From a bacterium (lineage in GTDB: Bacteria; Gemmatimonadota; Glassbacteria; GWA2-58-10), in contig JAJFUG010000175.1 in the NCBI GenBank assembly GCA_021372515.1, positions 1-20,128 of the forward strand: a stretch of DNA of 20,128 nt, read 5' to 3'. The position numbers and the translations under genes were made by a program. Under the pieces are notes generated by a model. It ran no database searches, was not told the origin of the DNA, and worked only from the letters and a program-made list of their open reading frames with translations. Shown here one piece after another: positions 1 to 7,199 of the stretch (its first letter is position 1; every line of letters starts with the position of its first letter).

Positions 1-1059
1 GGTTACTCCTTTGTGCGCAAAGGGCCGGGAGTGGAGTATGAGGTGGTGGATACACTTCTCCAAGATGAGAAAGTTCTTTTCTTTTCAGACCAGAACAACT
101 GGTTCAAAGTGTACAGGATAGAAGATACCACTTATCTTGGATATGTTTTTCACAATAGAATAAGGCAAATGCTTCCTTATGCTGATAATAAGTATGTGCT
201 TTCTTTCAAAATAAATAATAGTACAGGCTATATTGGCAAATCAGCACAAAAAGGTTACTTCTTCTTATTCCCGGATGACGTTAACAAGGATAAATGGCAA
301 GAGAGCTCTGCTTCAGGTGATTTTAATTATATTCATGCAGATAGTGTGAGTAAATACATCTGCCATTTCCTTCTCTACAAGGCATTGGACGAATTCAAAT
401 TCGTTGACGGCCCCTCGCTTTCGCTTAAAAGTGCTCTATCCTGTTTGCCTCTTGATCTTAATGGCGATAAAAGCGGTTTTCAAAACGCATCAAGGGGTTT
501 TTATATTGATTATCATCCTGGCCCGCACAAGCCGTTATATGGCAATTGGATAGAAACGAATACTGTTGATCTGTTACAAAGCAAAGGTATCAATTACGAT
601 ACGACCATAACATACTATGATACGGAATGCTCTCTGTATGAAAAACATATCTTCTTTTCATCGGAAATGAATGGTCAACAGTATTGCGTTATAATAGTGC
701 CTGGAGTAGAAGGTGGGTTGTCTACAAGCTATTTCTTTTCTGCCAAACAATTCAAAAACCTCAAAAGCCATTTGACGACAGTTGATGCAGAGATCGGGGA
801 TTGCGCAAAGCGCCTTCTGAGCTTTGATAGATCCTCCGTAATAAAATATTACGGCACTCCATTTTTCGAAAACAAAGACATTATTATATACATCACAGCT
901 TCTCACGATAGGTTCTTCGAATACAGATTATTGGATATTCCAAAGAATATCTGGGAGCGCAATTCCATAGGGCGCGTCGGAAATGGAATATTATTCTTTG
1001 AGATAGAAAACAACAGGGTTGTTTTTGCTGGAGATATGGCTCTTCGGATAGCTCAGTAG
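1..1059 (+). CDS. SH3-domain protein of unknown function, 5'-truncated by the window edge
   Basis: The reading frame is open back to base 1, so the true start lies upstream; the GTG at 13 is only the first start-like codon in view. The first 50 visible residues fit a bacterial SH3 (SH3b) domain: a VRKGPGVEYEVV segment like the usual 'vRsGPs..y.vi', then NNWFKVYR and GYVFHNRI in place of 'gWykV..g..GWV'. The remaining 300 or so residues match no family I can name. From about base 775 the C-terminus forms a module with YGTPFF, DIIIYIT, HDRF and NNRVVFAG that recurs in the 100-residue protein at 1405-1707. SH3b domains usually bind peptidoglycan or proteins at the cell surface, so an envelope role is possible but unproven. 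The gene is clearly more AT-rich than everything right of base 2100, which suggests horizontal acquisition. Confidence 0.75.
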   Translation, partial: GYSFVRKGPGVEYEVVDTLLQDEKVLFFSDQNNWFKVYRIEDTTYLGYVFHNRIRQMLPYADNKYVLSFKINNSTGYIGKSAQKGYFFLFPDDVNKDKWQESSASGDFNYIHADSVSKYICHFLLYKALDEFKFVDGPSLSLKSALSCLPLDLNGDKSGFQNASRGFYIDYHPGPHKPLYGNWIETNTVDLLQSKGINYDTTITYYDTECSLYEKHIFFSSEMNGQQYCVIIVPGVEGGLSTSYFFSAKQFKNLKSHLTTVDAEIGDCAKRLLSFDRSSVIKYYGTPFFENKDIIIYITASHDRFFEYRLLDIPKNIWERNSIGRVGNGILFFEIENNRVVFAGDMALRIAQ

Positions 1060-1102
1060 CTGATACTCTTGTGCGGTTAATCTGATTTTAGGCGGAGGGC
1101 AA

Positions 1103-1426
1103 ATGTCTATTTATTTGAAATCAAACACAGATGGCGCGCTGCAAATTTGGGAAGACAATGGTGAAAATGAGGACACTTTGATTTCGAAGGAAAATTATGA
1201 CGACTATGATTTTAACCTTAAATATAACAATTTGTCCGGAGAAATGTTTCTTTATGATGGCGAAACGCTTGTTAAATACGTTGATTCGAATGATAATGAA
1301 TGTGATGCAATGGCCACTGGTTATTCTGGAAAGCGGGATGGTCTGAACAATCCTCTCTTTCAAGCAATAAATAGTTATATGCGAAACAATAAGGAGCATT
1401 CTGGATGTACTCCAGAAGGTACGTAA
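1103..1426 (+). CDS. Small acidic hypothetical protein (107 aa)
   Basis: I do not recognise a family. The start is supported by a GGAGGG Shine-Dalgarno sequence at 1094-1099 just before the ATG. The protein is strongly acidic (many Asp and Glu, especially residues 17-35), lacks a signal peptide and membrane segments, and has few hydrophobic stretches. It lies 43 bases after the SH3-domain gene and overlaps the next gene by 22 bases, so the three genes are probably co-transcribed and the last two translationally coupled. Small acidic proteins beside larger secreted proteins are sometimes immunity proteins or chaperones, but no motif here demonstrates that. It shares the low GC of its neighbours. 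Confidence 0.6.
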   Translation: MSIYLKSNTDGALQIWEDNGENEDTLISKENYDDYDFNLKYNNLSGEMFLYDGETLVKYVDSNDNECDAMATGYSGKRDGLNNPLFQAINSYMRNNKEHSGCTPEGT

Positions 1427-1707
1427 TCACAACACTGGACCCGGAATTAGTCGCTTGCTTGGAGCATCTTCTTCGAATGAGCAGGGAAACGATTCTAAAA
1501 GAATATGGAGAGCCTCTTTTTAGCAATGAGGATGTAGTCGTTTACATAACTGGTCCACACCAGCGCTTTATTACCACGGGTTATAAAAGAGGGAAAGTTG
1601 CTGCCGGCAAAATGGAACAAGTCAGTAACGGCTTGATTTTTTTTGAACTGCAGAATAATCGGGTTGTATTTGCTGGTTATACAACTTTATTATACACGAG
1701 AGATTAG
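1405..1707 (+). CDS. Hypothetical protein repeating the C-terminal module of the SH3-domain protein (100 aa)
   Basis: The ATG at 1405 is preceded by AAGGAG at 1391-1396 with an 8-base spacer, inside the end of the previous gene, so this looks like a genuine coupled gene rather than a random fragment. From residue 9 to the end it aligns with the last 94 residues of the protein ending at 1059: TTLDPE with TTVDAE, YGEPLF with YGTPFF, NEDVVVYIT with NKDIIIYIT, H.RF in both, and NNRVVFAG identical in both. The module therefore exists both as the C-terminus of a larger protein and on its own. The 'YG.P.F...D...YIT' pattern recalls the small 'G.P' repeats of BamE/SmpA-like lipoproteins, but that is a weak resemblance. 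No signal peptide is visible. Confidence 0.6.
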   Translation: MYSRRYVITTLDPELVACLEHLLRMSRETILKEYGEPLFSNEDVVVYITGPHQRFITTGYKRGKVAAGKMEQVSNGLIFFELQNNRVVFAGYTTLLYTRD

Positions 1708-1744
1708 AGATCAACCGACCTGTTAAGCAGGCTTTCTCATTAAC

Positions 1745-1768
1745 CCGAGAACCTGAGAATCTGAGAAT
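1745..1768. repeat. Three tandem 8-base units
   Basis: CCGAGAAC is followed by two exact copies of CTGAGAAT. It is short and could be slippage; no function is implied. Confidence 0.4.
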
Positions 1769-1834
1769 CCGTAGGAAGAGAACACAATTAAGGTAGACCC
1801 CGAAAGGATGATTTTCGGAATGGAGTAGGGGAGT

Positions 1835-1852
1835 GAGAAATGCGGATTTCTC
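1835..1852. repeat. Hairpin with 7-bp perfect stem
   Basis: GAGAAAT and ATTTCTC enclose the four-base loop GCGG. Flanking GGAG and TCC can extend the stem past a one-base bulge. There is no T-run after it on either strand, so it is not a standard terminator. Confidence 0.45.
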
Positions 1853-1882
1853 TCCAATGCCCGTCGGAGAGGCGCATGAACA

Positions 1883-1918
1883 ACGAGACCCCGGAAGCTT
1901 TTGCCTCCAGGGTCTCGT
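1883..1918 (-). terminator. Hairpin downstream of tRNA-Asn, possible terminator or structured element
   Basis: ACGAGACCC at 1883-1891 pairs perfectly with GGGTCTCGT at 1910-1918. The inner bases GGAAGC and GCCTCC can pair except at one position, leaving a TTTT loop. It lies about 40 bases beyond the 3' end of the minus-strand tRNA, where a terminator would be expected. No T-run follows on the minus strand, so termination is only a guess. Confidence 0.4.
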
Positions 1919-1956
1919 GTTAACCAACCGCCGATTTGATTCAGCGGTTTTATAAT

Positions 1957-2032
<76 letters not shown>

Positions 2033-2076
2033 ATAACTTTTTAAAAGAAACCCTGCCTCCGAAGCAAGGAGTGTAA

Positions 2077-2105
2077 AAAATAAATACTGCCGCTCCGCCT
2101 GTCAA
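2077..2105 (-). promoter_or_regulatory. Predicted sigma70-type promoter for tRNA-Asn
   Basis: On the minus strand a perfect TTGACA (2100-2105) is followed after 17 bases by TATTTT (2077-2082). Transcription would start about 40 bases before the mature tRNA, leaving a short leader for RNase P to remove. Confidence 0.7.
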
Positions 2106-2178
2106 GACTTAAGCCGGGGGTGAATCCAGCCTTGGCGGGGCCGTGCGATTTCAACTGCCAGATCGCCCCAGAATGCGG

Positions 2179-2207
2179 TTGACAAACCCCGGACGCCCCT
2201 CTATGTT
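2179..2207 (+). promoter_or_regulatory. Predicted sigma70-type promoter for the sugar oxidoreductase block
   Basis: A perfect TTGACA at 2179-2184 is followed, with an ideal 17-base spacer, by TATGTT at 2202-2207 (4 of 6 consensus). It lies about 90 bases before the first gene and points away from the tRNA promoter, so this 263-base region is a divergent promoter region. No operator is obvious in the leader apart from a TCACGTGA palindrome at 2277-2284, next to the ribosome binding site. Confidence 0.6.
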
Positions 2208-2295
2208 TGGTTCGGCACAAGACCCGATTATTCTTCCCTGATCTTTATAAGTCTTTTCCTGCCATAACAATTCAATTCACGTGAGGTGAGCTGCA

Positions 2296-3480
2296 ATGGC
2301 AAGCCAGCCGACAGATATCCTCAAGAGAAAACTCAGAATGGGAATGGTTGGCGGCGGAGAGGGCGCTTTCATCGGCGCCGTGCACCGTCGCGGCGCGCTG
2401 ATGGACGGCCAGATCGAGCTGACAGCCGGCGCGTTCGATGTCGACCCGGAGCGCGGACGGCGTTACGGGGTGGAGAGCCTCTACCTCTGCCCGACCCGCT
2501 GCTACGGAACTTTCGCCGAGATGGCCGCGGCAGAGGCTGCCCTGCCAGCCGACAAGCGGATCGATTTTGTCTCGGTAGTCACCCCGAACAACATGCATTT
2601 CCCGGTGGCGAAGGCTTTCCTGGAGGCCGGGTTTCACGTGGTCTGCGAAAAGCCCATGACGATCAGCCTGGAGCAGGCGATCGAGCTGCGCGGGATCGTC
2701 AAGAAAAGCGGCAAGGTGTTCGTGCTGACCCACAACTACACCGGCTACCCGATGGCCAAACAGGCCAAGGCCATGGTCGCAGCGGGCGAGATCGGCGCGG
2801 TCAAGAAAGTGATCGTGGAATATCCCCAGGGCTGGCTGCTCAAGCGCGTGGAGCTGGAGGGCTCGCAGCAGGCCTCCTGGCGCACCGATCCCAAGCAGGC
2901 CGGCCCGGCCGGCTGCCTGGGCGATATCGGTTCGCACTGCGCCAACCTGGTGCACTATATCACCGGGCTGGAGATCGAGGAACTCTGCGCCGACCTGACC
3001 ACTTTCGCCTCCGGGCGACTGGTGGATGACGATGTCAACGTGCTGATCCACTACCAGGGCGGCGCGCGGGGCCTCCTGCACGCCAGCCAGATTTGCTCGG
3101 GCGAGGAGAACAACCTGAAGATCCGGGTCTACGGCGAGAAAGCCTCCCTGTTCTGGGCGCAGGAGCACCCGAACCAGCTCGAGGTGATCTCGAACGACGG
3201 GCCCGCCAGAATCCTCAGCCGCGGCCAGGGCTACCTTAGCGAGGCCGCGCGCCTGGGCTGCCGTATCCCGCCCGGACACCCCGAGGCCTACATCGAGTCC
3301 TTCGGCAACACCTACCTGGGCGCGGTCGCCTCGATCCGCGAGGTCGAATCCGGCCGGAAAATCAGTCCGCGCCTGGACCATCCGGGCGTGGAGGACGGGG
3401 TGCGGGGGCTGGCTTTCATCGAGACCGTGATCGAAAGCGCGAAGAGCCAGGCCAAGTGGACGGCGTTCAAGAAATTCTGA
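2296..3480 (+). CDS. Cytosolic Gfo/Idh/MocA-family sugar dehydrogenase (394 aa)
   Basis: NAD(P)-dependent oxidation or reduction of a sugar, sugar acid or glycoside hydroxyl is the family function. The nucleotide-binding Rossmann motif is GMVGGGEGAF (residues 16-25), followed by TPNNMHF (96-102), the family hallmark CEKPM with its lysine at 119, and GDIGSH (209-214) with the predicted catalytic histidine at 214. The ASWRTDPKQAG segment before it is also typical. No signal peptide is seen, so it acts in the cytoplasm. GAGGTGA at 2283-2289 supports the ATG. It heads a four-gene block with a TIM-barrel isomerase, a ThuA-domain protein and a second, exported family member. Related enzymes in such clusters include ThuB-like 3-keto-disaccharide, C-glycoside and levoglucosan dehydrogenases. 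The substrate is not readable here. Confidence 0.92.
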   Translation: MASQPTDILKRKLRMGMVGGGEGAFIGAVHRRGALMDGQIELTAGAFDVDPERGRRYGVESLYLCPTRCYGTFAEMAAAEAALPADKRIDFVSVVTPNNMHFPVAKAFLEAGFHVVCEKPMTISLEQAIELRGIVKKSGKVFVLTHNYTGYPMAKQAKAMVAAGEIGAVKKVIVEYPQGWLLKRVELEGSQQASWRTDPKQAGPAGCLGDIGSHCANLVHYITGLEIEELCADLTTFASGRLVDDDVNVLIHYQGGARGLLHASQICSGEENNLKIRVYGEKASLFWAQEHPNQLEVISNDGPARILSRGQGYLSEAARLGCRIPPGHPEAYIESFGNTYLGAVASIREVESGRKISPRLDHPGVEDGVRGLAFIETVIESAKSQAKWTAFKKF

Positions 3481-3492
3481 CGACACACAGAG

Positions 3493-3517
3493 AGGGCTCG
3501 CCCAGACGGCGGGCCCT
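3493..3517 (+). other. Intercistronic GC-rich hairpin
   Basis: AGGGCTCGCC (3493-3502) pairs with GGCGGGCCCT (3508-3517) over ten base pairs including one G-T, with a five-base loop. No proper T-run follows. The downstream gene is only about 40 bases away, so it may stabilise or partly terminate the message between the first two genes. Confidence 0.5.
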
Positions 3518-3557
3518 TGCATTTACCATTCAGTATAAGATGACAAGGAGGCGCAGC

Positions 3558-4550
3558 GTGGGACGTCCGGTAACACTTTTCACCGGCCAGTGGGCCGATC
3601 TGCCTTTTGAGACCTTGTGCGCCAAGGCGCGCGATTTCGGTTATGACGGCCTCGAACTGGCCTGCTGGGGCGACCATATGGAGCTGGACAAGGCCCTTGC
3701 CGAGCCGGATTACCTGAGCAACAAGAAAAAGACCCTCGAAAAGTACGGCCTCAAGTGCTGGGCCATCTCGAACCACCTGTCGGGCCAGCTAACGCTGGAC
3801 CTCAACAACGACGGGCGCTCGGATGGGTTCGCCCCGAAGAGCCTCGCCGGTGACCCGGAGGGCCAGCGCAAGTGGGCCGTTGAGGCCCAGAAAAAAGCGG
3901 CCAAGGTGGCCAGGAAATTCGGCGTGGGCGTGGTCAACGGGTTCACCGGCTCGCCGATCTGGCACCTGACCTACAGTTTCCCGCCGGTGAGCAGGAAAAT
4001 GATCGACGACGGGTACAGGAAATTCGCCGAGGTCTGGAATCCTATCCTGGACGTTTACGCCGCCGAGGGGATCAAGTTCGCCCTGGAGGTGCACCCCACC
4101 GAGATCGCTTACGACATTGTCACCACCCGCCGCGCCCTCAAGGCCATCGACAACCGCCCCGAGTTCGGGTTCAATTTCGACCCCAGCCACCTTCACTGGC
4201 AGGGGATCGACCCGGTGCGTTTCATCCAGGAGTTCGGCGACCGCATTTTCCACGTGCACATGAAAGACGCCATTGTCACCTTAGACGGCACTTCGGGGAT
4301 TATCAGCAGCTACCTCAATTTCGATGAGGCCGGACGGGGCTGGAATTTCCGCAGCCTCGGGCGCGGGGATGTCAATTTCGAGGAGATCATCCGCGAGTTG
4401 AACCGTATTGGCTACAAGGGACCGCTTTCGGTGGAGTGGGAGGATGCCGGCATGGACCGCGAGCACGGGGCCGCCGAGGCCTGCGAGTTCGTGCGCAATG
4501 TCGATTTCCCGCCCTCGGCCACCGTATTCGATGAGGCTTTCGGCGAGTAA
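3558..4550 (+). CDS. TIM-barrel sugar phosphate isomerase/epimerase family protein (330 aa)
   Basis: This belongs to the xylose-isomerase-like / AP-endonuclease-2 TIM-barrel group, which isomerises or epimerises sugars or keto-sugars with a divalent metal. The predicted metal ligands sit at the usual strand ends: Glu177 in EVHPTE, Asp208 and His211 in FNFDPSH, His234 in FHVHMKD and Glu293 in SVEWED. The GTG at 3558 is chosen because AAGGAGG lies 6 bases before it (3545-3551) and the family-like sequence starts there; the frame is open upstream and an ATG at 3540 is the alternative. No signal peptide, so cytosolic. Its place directly after a Gfo/Idh/MocA dehydrogenase suggests it processes that enzyme's product, as in inositol and 3-keto-glycoside pathways. 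The exact reaction is not known. Confidence 0.88.
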   Translation: MGRPVTLFTGQWADLPFETLCAKARDFGYDGLELACWGDHMELDKALAEPDYLSNKKKTLEKYGLKCWAISNHLSGQLTLDLNNDGRSDGFAPKSLAGDPEGQRKWAVEAQKKAAKVARKFGVGVVNGFTGSPIWHLTYSFPPVSRKMIDDGYRKFAEVWNPILDVYAAEGIKFALEVHPTEIAYDIVTTRRALKAIDNRPEFGFNFDPSHLHWQGIDPVRFIQEFGDRIFHVHMKDAIVTLDGTSGIISSYLNFDEAGRGWNFRSLGRGDVNFEEIIRELNRIGYKGPLSVEWEDAGMDREHGAAEACEFVRNVDFPPSATVFDEAFGE

Positions 4551-4580
4551 CCCAAACCCCTGTTTCCGGAGACAGCGGCT

Positions 4581-5321
4581 ATGCGCAGCAGAATCCTGTT
4601 CGTTCTGGTCACAACGACCATCGCTTGTTTCTCGCTTGTCAGGGCCGAGGAAAAGAAGGCTGAGCCGGTGGCGACCCTGCTGCTGATCAGCGGGACCGAC
4701 CCCTTCCACGACTGGCGCTCCAGCCTGCCCGATTTGCGCAAGGACCTGGAGGAGGGCGGTTTCAAGGTGGTAGTGACCGAGGACCCCTGGGTGTTGACCA
4801 CCGAGGGGATGAAAGCCTACGACGGGATCGTGATGCAGGCCTACCCGGACAAGCGCTGGCCCGCTCCGGTGGAGGCGGCCCTGGTCTCGCTGGTCAAGGG
4901 CGGGATGGGGATAGGGATCGTGCACAGCGCCGACAACGCGTTTCCGGGCTGGAACGAGTTCGAGGACATGGTGGGGCTTCTCTGGCGCACGGATGACACG
5001 CACCACGCCGGGCACGACCACTACGGCCCCTACACGGTCAAGATCACGGACAAGGAGCATTTCATCACCCGCGGGCTGCAGGATTTCCCGACCACGGACG
5101 AGTTGTACCGCGACCTGACCAAGTACTCGGATTTCCAGGTCCTGGCCACCGCGTTCAGCCGGGACAAGCAGGCCGACTACCCGATCCTGATGGTCAAGAC
5201 CTACGGCAAGGGCCGCGTGTTCCACACCGTGCTGGGCCACGACGCGGTCTCGATGCAGGCCGCGGGGTTCCGCACCACTATACAGCGTGGTATGCTCTGG
5301 GCGATCTGTAAGGACAAATAA
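4581..5321 (+). CDS. Secreted ThuA-domain protein (246 aa)
   Basis: The ThuA domain is named after the trehalose utilisation gene thuA of Sinorhizobium, where ThuA and ThuB act in metabolism of 3-keto-disaccharides; its chemistry is poorly defined. Hallmarks visible are SGTDPFHDW (37-45), GIGIVHSADNAFPGW (110-124), HHAGHDHYG (141-149), TDELYRDL (172-179), GRVFHTVLGHD (211-221) and RGMLWA (236-241), with a glutamine-amidotransferase-like fold expected. Residues 1-22 form a signal peptide with a likely cleavage site after VRA, so the protein works in the periplasm or outside. GGAGA at about 4568 precedes the ATG. It lies 30 bases after the isomerase gene and 32 before the exported oxidoreductase, which fits one operon and a shared extracytoplasmic substrate. 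Confidence 0.9.
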   Translation: MRSRILFVLVTTTIACFSLVRAEEKKAEPVATLLLISGTDPFHDWRSSLPDLRKDLEEGGFKVVVTEDPWVLTTEGMKAYDGIVMQAYPDKRWPAPVEAALVSLVKGGMGIGIVHSADNAFPGWNEFEDMVGLLWRTDDTHHAGHDHYGPYTVKITDKEHFITRGLQDFPTTDELYRDLTKYSDFQVLATAFSRDKQADYPILMVKTYGKGRVFHTVLGHDAVSMQAAGFRTTIQRGMLWAICKDK

Positions 5322-5353
5322 CCTTTTCCCCTCACTCTGCGAGGCGTCAAACG

Positions 5354-6724
5354 ATGAGCGAACACAGCGATAAGAAAAATCTGAACCGTCGTGAACTGCT
5401 CAAGTCGGGTGCATTTTTCGCCATGGCCGGCGCTGGCCTGACCGCCGCGCCGCTGATGGGGGCCGCGGCCAAGAAAGCCGCCGGGGCCAATGACCGTATC
5501 CGGGTCGGGGTGATCGGACCGGGCAAGCAGGGCCGCTCCAACATGATGGCGTTCGCCTCCAACCCCGAGATCGAGATCGCCGCGGTCTGTGACTGCTACA
5601 AGCCCAACCTCGACCTGGGGCTCAAAGCCCTGGCCGAGGCAGGCAAGACGGCGCCCAAAACTTTCGCCGATTTCCGCAAGGTGCTGGAGCTCAAGGATAT
5701 CGATTGCGTGATGATCGCCTCGCCCGACCACTGGCATCCGGCCATGACCGTGATGGCCTGCCAGGCCGGCAAGGACGTGTACGTGGAAAAGCCGGTCTCG
5801 GTCTGCGTGGCCGAGGGCCGCAAGATGGTCGAGGCGGCGCGCAAATACAACCGCGTGGTGGGTGTGGGCACCCAGCAGAGATCGGGCAAGCATTTCCAGC
5901 GCGCGGTGGAGATCGTGCAGAGCGGCAAGCTGGGCCGTGTGACCGAGGTGCGCACCTGGAACTACGGCAACGAGTTCCCCAAGGGGATCGGCAACCCGCC
6001 CGACAGCCAGCCGCCCGCCGGATTGGATTGGGACATGTGGCTGGGACCGGCTCCCATGCGGCCGTTCAACATCAACCGTTTCGGCGTGGTGGATGACGAC
6101 CGCTGGTCCAGTTTCCGCTGGTTCTGGGACTACGCCGGCGGCTGGCCCACCGATTGGGGCACCCACCTGATCGACATCGTGCTCTGGGCCACCAAGCAGA
6201 AAGGCCCGCGCCGTGTCACCGGCATGGGGCAGAAATTCGGGCTGCAGGACAACCGCGACACCCCGGACACCATGATCCTGTGCTACGAGTTCCCGGAATT
6301 CATCCTCACCTACGAGTGCCGCCGCTGCAGCGGCGAGAGCGGTGACGGGCATGGGTACGGGATCGAGTTCCACGGCACGGACGGCAGCCTGTATCTGAAC
6401 CGTCAGGGCTACAGTTTCCGTCCGGAGAAAGAGGACAAGGGTGACGAGACCTGCGACAAGTCCCCGGCGTTCTCGGCCGGCGAGAGCGAGCAGCACTCGC
6501 TGCACGTGAAAGCGTTCATCGATTGCCTGAAGACCCGCAAGCGTTTCGCCTCGGACATCGAGGACGGGCACCTGGCCTCGGCCACCCCGCACCTGGGTAA
6601 CCTGGCCCTGCGCCTGGGGCGCAGCCTGCAATACGATCCCGAGACAGAGCGTATCGCCGGCGACCCCGAGGCGGACCGCATGCTGATGCGCGACTACCGT
6701 GCCCCCTGGAAGCTGGAAGTCTGA
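5354..6724 (+). CDS. Tat-exported Gfo/Idh/MocA-family oxidoreductase (456 aa)
   Basis: Residues 9-40 form a twin-arginine signal: NRRELLK with the arginine pair at 12-13, then a moderately hydrophobic stretch ending near GAAAKKA. The Tat route exports folded, cofactor-loaded proteins, as known for glucose-fructose oxidoreductase. The mature part has the nucleotide motif GVIGPGKQG (52-60), PDHWHP (124-129), VEKPV with Lys146, and DWGTHLID (267-274) with the predicted catalytic His271. The C-terminal domain is full length, ending in a RAPWKLEV tail. It closes the operon and a strong terminator follows. The likely role is oxidation of a sugar or glycoside in the periplasm with tightly bound NAD(P); substrate unknown. 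This Tat-bearing subfamily is abundant in Planctomycetes, Verrucomicrobia and related groups. Confidence 0.92.
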   Translation: MSEHSDKKNLNRRELLKSGAFFAMAGAGLTAAPLMGAAAKKAAGANDRIRVGVIGPGKQGRSNMMAFASNPEIEIAAVCDCYKPNLDLGLKALAEAGKTAPKTFADFRKVLELKDIDCVMIASPDHWHPAMTVMACQAGKDVYVEKPVSVCVAEGRKMVEAARKYNRVVGVGTQQRSGKHFQRAVEIVQSGKLGRVTEVRTWNYGNEFPKGIGNPPDSQPPAGLDWDMWLGPAPMRPFNINRFGVVDDDRWSSFRWFWDYAGGWPTDWGTHLIDIVLWATKQKGPRRVTGMGQKFGLQDNRDTPDTMILCYEFPEFILTYECRRCSGESGDGHGYGIEFHGTDGSLYLNRQGYSFRPEKEDKGDETCDKSPAFSAGESEQHSLHVKAFIDCLKTRKRFASDIEDGHLASATPHLGNLALRLGRSLQYDPETERIAGDPEADRMLMRDYRAPWKLEV

Positions 6725-6787
6725 TTGTATTGAGTGTGTTTTTTGGAATAAAAGTCGTGAATGTCCTTATTGCAGTGTTTCATGGAG

Positions 6788-6819
6788 CCGGGTGCGGCTT
6801 GGGCCGCACCCGGTTTTTT
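6788..6819 (+). terminator. Rho-independent terminator of the sugar oxidoreductase block
   Basis: CCGGGTGCGGC (6788-6798) and GCCGCACCCGG (6803-6813) form a perfect 11-bp stem with a TTGG loop, followed by six T (6814-6819). It lies 64 bases after the last gene of the block. Confidence 0.95.
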
Positions 6820-6950
6820 ACGTTTCGGCATGCTGTTTCATGGCTGGAAATCAGTTGTTGCATCAGTCCCTGTGCCGGCTGAAAAAAATGCCGTTGTAAA
6901 GAGTGTGAACAAGAGAGATAAACGGCAGAAAAATCCGGCTGCAATTTGAA

Positions 6951-6970
6951 TTATCCACAATCTATCCACA
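6951..6970 (+). promoter_or_regulatory. Pair of DnaA boxes
   Basis: TTATCCACA at 6951-6959 is a perfect match to the DnaA box consensus, and CTATCCACA at 6962-6970 differs at the first base only. Both are in the same orientation two bases apart, and a GC-rich patch and then AT-rich DNA follow to the right. Such spacing is typical of DnaA-binding clusters. Confidence 0.65.
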
Positions 6971-7107
6971 GGCTTAACCGGTCGCCGGCATAGATGACTG
7001 TTATTTCTTGTTTTGCTGTAACAATAGTTCACGCAAGAAAATAAATTCAGCCCTGTCAAGTTATCAGCGCCCGTTTATCTGCTGGAAATTCCATTAACTG
7101 TATGGGC

Positions 7108-7116
7108 TGTGGATAA
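7108..7116 (-). promoter_or_regulatory. DnaA box, inverted orientation
   Basis: TGTGGATAA is a perfect DnaA box on the minus strand. It faces the pair at 6951-6970 across about 140 bases of AT-rich DNA. Confidence 0.6.
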
Positions 7117-7126
7117 CTCGTTGATT

Positions 7127-7140
7127 ATTCGTTAACGAAT
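7127..7140. repeat. 14-bp perfect palindrome
   Basis: ATTCGTTAACGAAT is fully self-complementary and lies 10 bases beyond the inverted DnaA box. It could be a dimeric-protein binding site. It overlaps the left arm of the next inverted repeat. Confidence 0.5.
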
Positions 7141-7175
7141 TCGGCGGCGTGAGACTGTGCTGATAAAGCCGAATT
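7138..7175. repeat. 8-bp inverted repeat
   Basis: AATTCGGC (7138-7145) and GCCGAATT (7168-7175) are separated by 22 bases. They may form a hairpin or a spaced protein-binding site; function unknown. Confidence 0.4.
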
Positions 7176-7199
7176 AATGAGTCGTGGCCGGGGAGCGCG

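Larger units (their letters stand above)
1708..1956. other. Gene-free structured stretch between the AT-rich genes and tRNA-Asn
   Basis: No convincing gene on either strand; the minus-strand frames here read through the tRNA and look spurious. The stretch holds a short CCTG-TTAAG-CAGG inverted repeat near 1720, three tandem 8-base units at 1745-1768, a GAGAAAT/ATTTCTC hairpin at 1835-1852 and a longer hairpin at 1883-1918. A CTCTCC/GGAGAG pair near 1850-1875 could compete with the 1835-1852 hairpin. Whether any of this is transcribed as an RNA cannot be told from the sequence. Confidence 0.5.

Noticed and set aside
2272-3522. Long minus-strand frame opposite the first oxidoreductase (416 residues)
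   Set aside because: Composition is the shadow of a high-GC gene, with no domain or start signal. The plus strand has a complete Gfo/Idh/MocA enzyme. The same applies to the long antisense frames at 5201-6631, 7535-8932, 9944-11512, 11603-12595, 13387-15069, 15102-16538 and 18297-19232.
6699-6949. Small plus-strand frames after the Tat-exported oxidoreductase
   Set aside because: They run through the rho-independent terminator and have no family resemblance or proper ribosome site.
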